Positions 1-8,565 of a stretch of DNA of 64,000 nucleotides are shown here, in pieces. Under the pieces are notes generated by a model, which was not told where the DNA came from, did no database searches, and saw nothing but the letters and a program-made list of their open reading frames with translations. Made by a program: the position numbers and the translations under genes. The DNA is from Distichodus sexfasciatus. Its lineage: Eukaryota; Chordata; Actinopteri; Characiformes; Distichodontidae. Each line of letters starts with the position of its first letter. Positions within the stretch are counted from its first letter, which is position 1. Where the stretch lies: NCBI GenBank assembly GCA_032718565.1, contig JAVGVS010000108.1:1188116-1252115 (forward strand). Reading direction: 5' to 3'.

Positions 1-20
1 CCTTTCACAAGCATTTATGC

Positions 21-208
21 AATCCCAGACCGGTAAAGGTACCGCTGAGGTACTCATGACCAAGATACCGTCCCCAAGCACTGCTCCCTGGGAGCTGCCA
101 AAAAGATGTCCACTGCTCCTTCACGGATGGGTCACATGCACAGCTCACATGGGGTTGTTTTGCACTGTGTGCTGTGCTGTGTTCATAATGACAAATAATC
201 ACTCACTT
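21..208 (+). repeat. tRNA-derived SINE (family A), 5'-truncated
   Basis: This is the first of more than a dozen copies of one SINE family, called family A here. A full copy has a tRNA-like head with an RNA polymerase III B-box (GGTTCGAATCC), then a body with 'GGTAAAGGTACCACTGAGG' and 'CTCATGAGCAAGGTACCGTC', and ends in 'GTGTTCACAATGACAAATAA' followed by TCACTCACTT. This copy starts inside the B-box region. The family resembles Mermaid-type SINEs of catfish by recollection only. Confidence 0.75.
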
Positions 209-626
209 AGTAAGTTTAGTTTTATCTTATTTATCTGTAAGATGTATATTACTGGATAGAACCACATTGTATTTTAATTACATTTACTTTGAAATAAATC
301 TGATAATTCTCATTTCTTAAAAAAATCTAAGTTGTAAACCTGAAGTGTTGTTCAAATTACACAAATCCAGCTCTTAGTATCAGGGTGGACCAAGAAGATA
401 CTGTATATATATATATATATACAGTCCCGATCAAAAGTTTAAGACCACTTGAAAACAAGAAGAAATGGGAGTGACACAAAACATCTTTTTGGGCATGCAA
501 TTTATTGAAAACAACGCTTAAACTGAAACAGGCTGTTTAACAGCTGATCAAAAGTTTAGGACCACACCTCCAAAAAAACCCGTAAACCCCCCCAAAACAG
601 AAATCAAAGTTCCAAACATGAACTCA

Positions 627-1041
627 CTACTGAGTAGCTCCACCGTTATTGTTGATCACTTCAAAAAAATTTTGCGGCATGCTTGATGCCAGCGTTTCCA
701 TGAGGTGAGTGGAAACATTTCTCCAAGTGGTGAAGACGGCCGCATGAAGGGCATGTACTGTCTGGAACTGTCGTCCATTTCTGTTATTTTCCCTTGCCAT
801 CCATTCCCAAAGGTTCTCAATTGGATTTAGATCAGGGGAACACGCAGGATGGTCCAGAAGAGTGATGTTATTCTCCAGGAAGAAGTCCCTTGTCCTGCGG
901 GCATTGTGTACTGGAGCGTTGTCCTGTTGAAAAACCCAGTCGTTACCACACAGACGAGGGCCCTCAGTCATGAGGGATGCTCTCTGCAACATCTGGACAT
1001 AGCCAGCGGCCGTTTGATGCCCCTGCACCTCCTGAAGCTCT
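627..1041 (-). pseudogene. Tc1 transposase C-terminal fragment, left arm
   Basis: The minus-strand frame encodes the C-terminal half of a Tc1-like DDE transposase. It keeps the block with the second catalytic aspartate (FQQDNAPVHNA) and the block with the catalytic acidic residue (SPDLNPIENLW), ending in the family-typical VINNNGGATQ. There is no N-terminal half: the frame begins at the palindrome junction, so it is a fragment duplicated as part of the foldback structure. A start at base 1058 exists, but it lies beyond the junction and has no meaning for the family. Confidence 0.85.
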
Positions 1042-1601
1042 TTGCAAGAGAGCACCAAACATGGGACATTAAAAGGTGGAAGAACGTTTTATTCTCTGTT
1101 GAGAAAAAATTTAACCTTGATGTTCCTGATGGTTTCCAACGTTACTGGCATGACAAGCAGATCCCACCTGAGATGTTTTCTAGGCGCCACAGTGGAGGGG
1201 GCGTCATAATGGTCTGGGGTGCTTTTTCCTTCAGTGGAACAGTGGAGCTTCAGGAGGTGCAGGGGCGTCAAACGGCCGCTGGCTATGTCCAGATGTTGCA
1301 GAGAGCATCCCTCATGACTGAGGGCCCTCGCAGGACAAGGGACTTCTTCCCGGAGAATAACATCACTCTTCTGGACCATCCTGCGTGTTCCCCTGATCTA
1401 AATCCAATTGAGAACCTTTGGAGATGGATGGCAAGGGAAAATATCAGAAATGGACGACAGTTCCAGACAGTAGATGCCCTTCGTGCGGTCTTCTTCACCA
1501 CTTGGAGAAATGTTTCCACTCACCTCACGGAAACGCTGGCATCAAGCATGCCGCAACAAATTTTTGAAGTGATCAACAGTAACGGTGGAGCTACTCAGTA
1601 G
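1042..1601 (+). pseudogene. Tc1 transposase fragment, spacer plus right arm
   Basis: The plus strand runs from the middle of the catalytic domain (FAREHQTWDIKRW) to the end (VINSNGGATQ). Two lesions are visible. The first catalytic aspartate position, usually SDEKKF in the family, reads SVEKKF. About 19 residues containing the second catalytic aspartate, present in the left arm, are missing between TEGP and RRTRDFF. The N-terminal helix-turn-helix half is absent. The copy is therefore inactive on three counts. Confidence 0.85.
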
Positions 1602-1856
1602 TGAGTTCATGCTTTGGGGGGGTTTACGGGTTTTTTTGGAGGTGTGGTCCTAAACTTTTGATCAGCTGTTTAACAGCCTGTTTCAGTTTAAGCGTTGTTT
1701 TCAATAAATTGCGTGCCCAAAAAGATGTTTTGTGTCACTCCCATTTCTTCTTGTTGCATGTTGAAGCTCTACTTGGAACCTTGTTAAGATCCAACCATGC
1801 AAAATATGATTTTTTGCCATTTTTCAAGTGGTCTTAAACTTTTGATCGGGACTGTA

Positions 1857-2246
1857 TATATGAATGATGACTGATACATGGGTACATACAGAGTCCGATA
1901 ATGTATTTATTATGAGTCAAAATAATTTGTTACAAATCAAACTAAATTTAAAATAAAAAAGCTATATAACGTATTTTAAATCTCTCTCCTCCCCTCAGGT
2001 GGATGCCAGGCCTGTTTTAAATGGATAGAAATGAAAGCTGTGTGTTAACATGACTAACTGTCCAAATCATGTTCTACAGCGTATGACCAGTCCTGAGCCG
2101 TCTGTGTGCATATTTGCATGTAGATCATTTGGATTATACCAGTTTATTATCTCTATCTACTGTTTAACTGCAGTGCGACCAGTAGCTGTGCTTCAATGAT
2201 GAAACTGCCTTTTACAGGTCTTTACTGGAAGTTGATTTTAAGTGAA
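1857..2246. other. Intergenic, no recognisable feature
   Basis: AT-rich sequence with no coding exon or repeat family I recognise. A short pyrimidine-rich stretch (about 1980-2000) resembles one at about 58,977-58,995, which suggests an old shared repeat fragment. Confidence 0.4.
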
Positions 2247-2473
2247 AGTGAGTGATTATTTGTCATTGTGAACACGCCACAGCACAACCAAACGTGACCT
2301 CTGCATTTGACCCATGCGTATGGGAGCAGTGGGCAGCAAACAAGCGCCCGGGGAGCAGTGCTTGGGGACGATACCTTTGCTCATGAGTACCTCAGTGGTA
2401 ACTTTACTGGCCGTGGATTCGAACCTGTGACCTTCTGATCACGGGGCGAACGCCCTACCGTTACGCCACCAAA
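2247..2473 (-). repeat. tRNA-derived SINE family A, near full length
   Basis: Minus orientation: the tail GTGAGTGATTATTTGTCATT is at the left, and the tRNA-like head, with B-box complement GGATTCGAACC, is at the right near 2416-2426. It retains both Pol III box regions, with scattered substitutions. Confidence 0.8.
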
Positions 2474-2479
2474 TAACCC

Positions 2480-3737
2480 TTATAAGCCTTTGAAGTAAGA
2501 AATGTGTGTAAAAGTGCCAGAAATCAGAGCTTGTTTCTCAAATTTTACATTTGTGACGTGTACTTATATACGCAAAATCATTTTTACTTTGATTTTACAT
2601 TTTGGTGCGTACTCCCCTTCATCGGGTGCTTTAACTCAGGTAGAGCAGCTCCACTCCGTCTTACAAACGTCTCCTATACAGCTCGATGAGTAGTGCATTA
2701 TTACAGTCCTCCATTCTTATAAGGGTATAAATATTTCTTTGACAGTTTGAACATCTATACTTGATCATCTTTATGCACGGCAGCTTTTGGTCATAAAAAT
2801 ACACAGCAACTTCATTATCTTAGTTAAGTGTAAAAGATATGAACCACTTCTGTACTTTGTAAAAACCAGCAATCTGCAAATGTCCAAATCAGTGATGTTG
2901 TTATTTGAAGCTGCTGGAAACCCGACACTTTTAACTACTTTTTGGGACTCATTCTCAACAAGCAGAGACACTGACATGGTTGTGTGTATTTTCTTCAACT
3001 ATTGTGTCAAACGCAACAACGTCACAGATTTTCCTCAGAAAAACAAGTGATCTTTACTGTCTCATGACCAAGAAACGTTGTCTACAGGTAAACAGCAAGA
3101 ATTTCCTAGAAACAAATGCAAATAATAAGATCCCTCGCCAAGGTGCATGTCTCCTCTTATTACTTCAACCAGCAGCTGCTCATTAATGCAGATCATTATC
3201 AGCCTGCTTTTCTTCCAGTCCAGCCAATTCACTTTCAGGCTGATTGCTCATGAATGCAGAAATGCAGGTTCGTGATAAGAGGAGAAACTGCGTCCAATAA
3301 AACGTTCACAATTAAAAAAAAAAACAAGACTTACAAGGAAGTAACAGCCTGTGGAAATTAAACACGCCTCGTATCGCTTCTGTGCACGTCAGAGTCTTCT
3401 TGTGAGAAGCTGTTCAGACATTAGTACGTCAGATTGCAGGCCCAAAATGGAATGATTTCCAGATAACAAGCTGGACTTGTTCACGTTCGCTTACTTTTGT
3501 TATTCACAAACAAAAGTTGCTTAAGATGACAGATGTATGATGACTTACGCTTTCATATTTACATCAAGCTGAAATTTACAAACCCAAATTTCTCTGGAAT
3601 CACACGACTGTAGTGTTCTCTACTGGACACTTACGACAGGGGTCAGAATGAGAGTGATGACGAGCAGAACGTAAAATGAACCTGCACCTCTAGTCGACCT
3701 AATCTTAAAGCCATTAATGCTAGTTATTATTTTCAAA
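2480..3737. other. Intergenic, no gene seen
   Basis: Only short open frames occur and none has splice context or similarity I recognise. A poly-A run of 11 sits at about 3315. I see nothing else to annotate. Confidence 0.4.
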
Positions 3738-3979
3738 AGTGAGTGATGATTTGTCATCGTGAACACAGCGCAGCCCACAGTGCACCACAATGAAATGTGA
3801 CCTCTACATTTGACCCGTCCATGAAGGAGCAGCTAACATGGACAGCGCTCGGGGAGCAGTGCTTGGGGACGGTACTTTGCTCATGAGTACCTCAGGGGTA
3901 CCTTTACCAGTCCTTGGATTCGAACTGGCGACCTTCCGATCGCGGGGCGAACGCCCTAACCGTTACGCCACCAACTGCC
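3738..3979 (-). repeat. tRNA-derived SINE family A, full length
   Basis: A complete minus-oriented copy with the tail at 3738, the body 'GGTACTTTGCTCATGAGTAC' at about 3871-3890, and the tRNA-like head ending in GTTACGCCACCAACTGCC at the right. It is one of the best-preserved copies and useful as a reference for the family. Confidence 0.8.
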
Positions 3980-4162
3980 TATCAAACCATTATTTTATGG
4001 TTATGGGTGTCGACTGTTTTTATAATGTTGATATAAAATAAATGAATTTAAAAATGTGTTACTTAGGCTCTGATGGTCTAAAGGAATGTCTCTCTCACCA
4101 CAAAATCTTGTTGGTTAAACGCAAGCTTAGCCTGTCATCACCGAGCTGCTGATTAGTTATTT

Positions 4163-4355
4163 GATTAACTGATTGTTTGTCACTGTGAACGCAGCAATGA
4201 AATGTGAGCTGTGCATTTGACCCATCCGCGAAGGAGCAGTGAGCAGCTTTTTTAGCAGCACCCCGAAAGTGGTGCTTGGGGACGGTACCTTGCTCGGTGG
4301 TACCTTCACCGGTTCAGGACCTGATCCGGCGACCCTTCAGTCACAGGGCCATTTA
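4163..4355 (-). repeat. tRNA-derived SINE family A, diverged
   Basis: An older minus-oriented copy. The tail is altered (GATTGTTTGTCACTGTGAAC) and the tRNA-like head is eroded around the B-box complement. Confidence 0.65.
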
Positions 4356-4359
4356 ATCG

Positions 4360-5152
4360 GGTACTAGTTCTTCTACAAACCGTCTTAATGTGCCTCTCTT
4401 ACTTCCAATCCTCCTATGCTACTAAACCCCACGCCGAGGGAAGTGAGACGGCTCATGATGATGTCACGGAACTGAACACAACCCCAACCCCAGCCGGCCC
4501 TGTGGTGGGCGAAACACCGGCCTCGGTATTAAGTCCAGACGTGCCGAACACAGGAAATGACCTATGATGTCTCGGGGAGTAAAAACTCCTGCGTCACACG
4601 GGGGAAAAAGCCTTGGCGGACGGATGAAGGAGAGATGGAGGAGGAGGAGGAGGGTGGGGTCACACTTCCAGGAAAGTGTGTTTACTGTGGCGGCCTCAGA
4701 GACGTGAGCAGGCTGCCAAAAACGGCGTGATCTAATCTGAAAAAATGCAGCAGCGAAGACAGACACACAGGGCTGTTCATTTAGTCAGTACTTGGAAGGG
4801 AATGAATCTTTAAATGGCATTTTTTAAAGGGTGGCGCTACATTACAGCAGGAAATTCCCTCTTACACAATTCCATTCTCAGAATCCCCTCTCCCCTTCCA
4901 TGGGCCCCCAAATTTGGATGAGCATCTCCTGCACTTTTTCTTCTTTAAGATTCAGATTTGCTACACGGGGAGCCTGCCGCCCTCTTGTGGCTGCTTTTGG
5001 AACTACATCTTCTGGTCAAAGTAGCAATTACAACATTTGGATTTAAGGCATTGATTTTTAAAAATGTATTTATTTATTTTAATTAAATTTTTATTTTCTT
5101 GTTTGTTTTTTAATGCTTCATTTTCTTTTATTTGTATTATTAATAAAAAAGT
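4360..5152. other. Intergenic, GC-richer, no gene identified
   Basis: It contains a short GGA repeat at about 4633-4654. The minus-strand open frame at 4464-4766 has no recognisable domain and no splice context. Confidence 0.35.
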
Positions 5153-5354
5153 GGGTGTTGGCGGCCCAGTGGTAGGACACTCCCCTTTAGACCAAGAGGT
5201 TGTGGGTTCGAATCCGACCTCTGTCGTAACCAACACTGGGTCCCTGAGCAAGACCCTTAACCTTAAGTTGCTTTCGGGGGAACTGTCCCTGAAATTAGGA
5301 AATGTAAGTCGCTCTGGATAAGAGCGTCTGCTGAATGCTGTAAATGTAAATGTA
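5153..5354 (+). repeat. tRNA-derived SINE family B (L2-like tail)
   Basis: The head GGGTGTTGGCGGCCCAGTGG and B-box GGTTCGAATCC are followed by 'TCCCTGAGCAAGACCCTTAA' and the tail CTCTGGATAAGAGCGTCTGC, then TGAATGCTGTAAATG. This tail is shared by many fish SINEs and corresponds to L2-type LINE 3' ends, whose reverse transcriptase is thought to move them. A mirror copy lies at 54,252-54,441, and tail fragments flank ddx52 exon 9. Confidence 0.8.
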
Positions 5355-5998
5355 TTACATCCTTCTTTGCAAATTCTACTTGTTCAGCAGCGTGTGACCT
5401 CTGAGAAAAGCACTTTATAAATAAACTTTAATAAACTAATAAACTTTACTCACTAACATTTTGCAGACGCTTATTTCCATTTTGGTAATTGCATGGAGAG
5501 TCATTGCCATTTATCATTTATCAGTGTTATTATAGAAATACCACCCTTTTGAGACACTATGGGCTGGTTTCTTGCTCGTGGATTAACCCAAGTCTTGAAC
5601 TAAATTGTAGTACTAATGGAGATTAACAATTCAAACTCAAAGTTAGTCTAACACTAAAGTTAATCCTCAACTGGGAAATTAGGTCTGGATCCATAACACT
5701 AACTTACTGTATCTTGAATGCTGAATAACTAGCACAACACAAATACAAAACTTTCATTTAACTGAACAATGTACACATATTTCAGAGCTGGGAAACAATA
5801 TTGTAAAATGTAAATTTGTAAATATATATTTGTAAATATAAAATTTGTAAAATGTAAATATATATACAGTACTGTGCAAAAGTTTTAGGCAGGTGTGAAA
5901 AAATGCTGTAAACAAAGAATGCTTTCAGAAATATAAATAATGATTGTTTATATATTGTTGATATATTTATTTATTTATTTATTCATACACACACACTT
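5355..5998. other. Intergenic, AT-rich
   Basis: No exon is recognised. A small local duplication of 'AATATATATTTGTAAATATA'-type sequence occurs at about 5810-5870, and 'ACAGTACTGTGCAAAAGTTT' at 5867-5886 looks like a Tc1-type inverted-repeat end without its partner. Confidence 0.35.
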
Positions 5999-6627
5999 GG
6001 TAGTGTGATGGTTAGGGAGTTGGCCCCATGACTGGAAGGTTGTCGGTTTACACTGTAAATGTCCATGTTATACATGCTGCTATTATATACCTCCTATTTG
6101 CTATGATAACTTATACTGTCTGACTGCTATATAAACCTCAACTGTGATAATCACTTATACTGGCTGCCACATTTCATTGTCCATATCACATGCTGTACTC
6201 TGTCTGCTATGTTCAATGCAGCATTTGCACTTGGCACTTTAAAGGAATCACTTCATTGCACCTGCTCTGTCTTAGCACATTTTGCAATCTCAGGTTCAAA
6301 CTTGCACAGGTAACTTTATATTGCACACATAACTTATGTTCCTTATTGTATATTGTATATTATAGTTTATTTTTTTTCGTCCTGTTACCCCAACCTCCTC
6401 ATTTAAGTCAGTCTCATGTTTGTAAGTTTGTATTGTATTGTGTCTATTGTTTTCCCTTGTCTATTGCACAGTTATAAGAGCGGATCAGGATACATTTCAC
6501 TGCTTGTTGTACCTGTATAACTTGCACGTGACAAATAAAGAATCTTGAATCTGAATCTTGAATCTTGAATCGGTTCAAGTCCCGGACGAGTAAAGCTGGC
6601 ACTGAGGTGCTCATGACCAAGTTATAT
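5999..6627 (+). repeat. SINE family A split by a LINE 3'-end insertion
   Basis: The SINE head (5999-6050) and body (6570-6627) are separated by 519 bp. The break lies inside the B-box. Flanking 8-mers, TCGGTTTA at 6043-6050 and TCGGTTCA at 6570-6577, look like a target-site duplication with one mismatch. Confidence 0.7.
6051..6569 (+). mobile_element. LINE 3'-end fragment with heptamer tail
   Basis: The inserted segment ends in GACAAATAAAG and then imperfect TTGAATC repeats. Such short-repeat tails are typical of fish CR1/L2/Rex-type LINE ends. It carries no reverse-transcriptase frame, so it is a strongly 5'-truncated copy. The family assignment is inference from the tail alone. Confidence 0.5.
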
Positions 6628-6892
6628 ACATACATATATACACCTTGGCCAAGATGTCCGTACTTATCAATATGTATGACTCTGAAAGGCCAAACGGACA
6701 GAGCTTACACACTTGAGTGTGACTTAATGCAATGAAAATCAAAATTCTCTACCACCAACATCTCACTGAAACCTGATCGTGACTTAACATGACATTGTTA
6801 AAAAATACAGATGTTCACACTACTTTCCACATCACTTTTTCGGATGAGAGAACTGTAGCGGCCGTAAAGTGCCAGTTCAGTCCTGATTAGTG

Positions 6893-7170
6893 GTGTGAAC
6901 CTTCACTGGTCTCGTGATTCAAGTCAACGATTATCATGTCAACGGTTCGATTTGACGCAGTATCTCCACGTATCTCGATACATCCCATCAATTTTTCTAC
7001 ATTACTTCACACTGCAATGTTCTTTTTAACTACAATTTTTACTCCACACACAGAAAATCACCAAGCAATGTCACTAGGATAATAACAGATGATGGTCTGC
7101 CATGGTCATTGATGAAGAATCGTTCACTTCAGCATCACGATGCATCGATTACGTGATTAAGTTCAATACA
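6893..7170. repeat. Dispersed repeat, copy 1 of 2 (hAT/MITE-like)
   Basis: The segment from GAACCTTCACTGGTCTCG through CCCATCAATTTTTCTACATT to GATGCATCGATTACGTGATT recurs with the same order of blocks at 53,842-54,128 inside a tmigd1 intron. No transposase remains. The class is uncertain. Confidence 0.6.
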
Positions 7171-8565
7171 CCTGGAGTACTAACAGACTTACCGTTTCAG
7201 CATCCTCTCTACAGCACATCTCATATCCTCCTGGCCGTCCTCAACCTGCTCCCTACTCTCACTACACGCCACAGATTTATCACGACTCCTGTCTGTCCTT
7301 CAGTCGACCTGCTGGAGAGAGATGTTTTCTGTTTAAATAATCCTACACGGAAAATAAATGCTACATCTTCAGGTTAGTGAGAACTGTGCGTTGATATAAA
7401 CGTAAAAAACGAATAAAAGAGCCAGAAGAGACTGTAGAAAGCCAAACTGGCCTTTTAGATTTATTTCGTTTTTAAGAGGACCACTGAGAAGATCAAACTA
7501 TACATTCAAATCTCAAAATAAAATATTTACCATTAAACACAACGGAGAGAAACAGGGCAGACCATCAGCTCGGAGCTGCTACATTAAATAAAACTCATCT
7601 CCACTCAGTCTGAATTAGTGGCTTCTCTTGGTCCACAGGTGACAGTGCAAAGTAAAAAAAAAACGATTGAGATTTTACACCTTCATACAGTAGATAAGAC
7701 AAAATTAACAACAGTTACAGGCTGTGAGGTTATGCAGTAGCTACTGAAGGGGTTGTGAATATCAGACGGTCTACACACCGGCACCGCGGAACATGAACAT
7801 CCATGTATTATTCTATATTGTGTTTTGCAAATGAAAATGAAAACATTTATTATGAGATATTATTGAATATTCATTTACTAAGCCAAAATGAAGAAAACAA
7901 AAACCAACAGTGAGTGATTTTCCAGTTTCCCTATTTGTGCACGAATGGAAAATGGAAAACAGTTCCAGTTAGATTTCCAATATAGAGATGTTTACACATT
8001 GCTTTGTCCGTTTTTGTCTTTGTCCATGTTTTATGTAAGTGCAGAATGGGACGTTTGGAATATGACTTGTTCCTTTTCTCATTTTGGTTTTGGAACATGG
8101 ATTTGTTTTGTTTCAATGTGACGAATGAAACACTGACTCGATTTCCCAAAATTCCCTTCTCCCGTGTGTGTTTTTTTTACACATCCACAAAGGCAGGTGG
8201 GATCGCTTTCATGGTGTGCAATAAAGATGAGAGGATTTAACACTGCTGTAGGTCCAAAGACACCACAATTACACAGAATTACACAAGAAAAAATCAGAAC
8301 CCAGCAGCTCTCAATCGGCAGGAACTGCAAGTGAAACTGAAAGTTGAGGCACAACATTTACACGAGACAAAGGCCTTGACAAGCTTCGGTCACCTCACAG
8401 CACGAGGGGCACCAGGGAAGGTAGACCAGCTACATGGGGGCAAGTGGACAAGGAGGAAGAGCAACAGACAGGGGCAAGTGGAGGAGAAGGAGGAAGAGGA
8501 AGGGGGAAGTGGCCGAGGAGGGGGACGAGACGGGGGCAAGAGGATGAGTAGTGGGTGGTCAGCTC
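7171..8565. other. Intergenic / probable 3' UTR of the p33MONOX gene
   Basis: Downstream (minus strand) of the p33MONOX stop codon. Candidate minus-strand polyadenylation signals (TTTATT on the plus strand) occur at 7460 and about 7842. A purine tract at 8437-8547 would lie in the 3' UTR. Open frames across 7931-8357 on both strands overlap each other and have no domain. Confidence 0.35.
8437..8547 (+). repeat. Purine-rich GGA/GGGGCAAG tract
   Basis: About 110 bases of almost pure A/G with recurring GGGGCAAG and GAGGAGGA. The same motif vocabulary recurs at 9394-9433 and at 10,205-10,628 within introns of the same gene. Confidence 0.8.

Larger units (their letters stand above)
422..1854. mobile_element. 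Palindromic (foldback) Tc1-like transposon derivative
   Basis: TA target duplications at 420-421 and 1855-1856 flank inverted ends reading CAGTCCCGATCAAAAG. Bases 422 to about 1041 are an inverted copy of about 1243-1854, so the 3' half of a Tc1 element appears at both ends, outward-facing, around a spacer of about 200 bp. The 5' half of the element, including the DNA-binding paired-like domain, is absent. Tc1 transposons move by cut and paste into TA sites using a DDE transposase; this copy cannot encode one. It could still be a substrate for a transposase supplied elsewhere. Confidence 0.85.
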
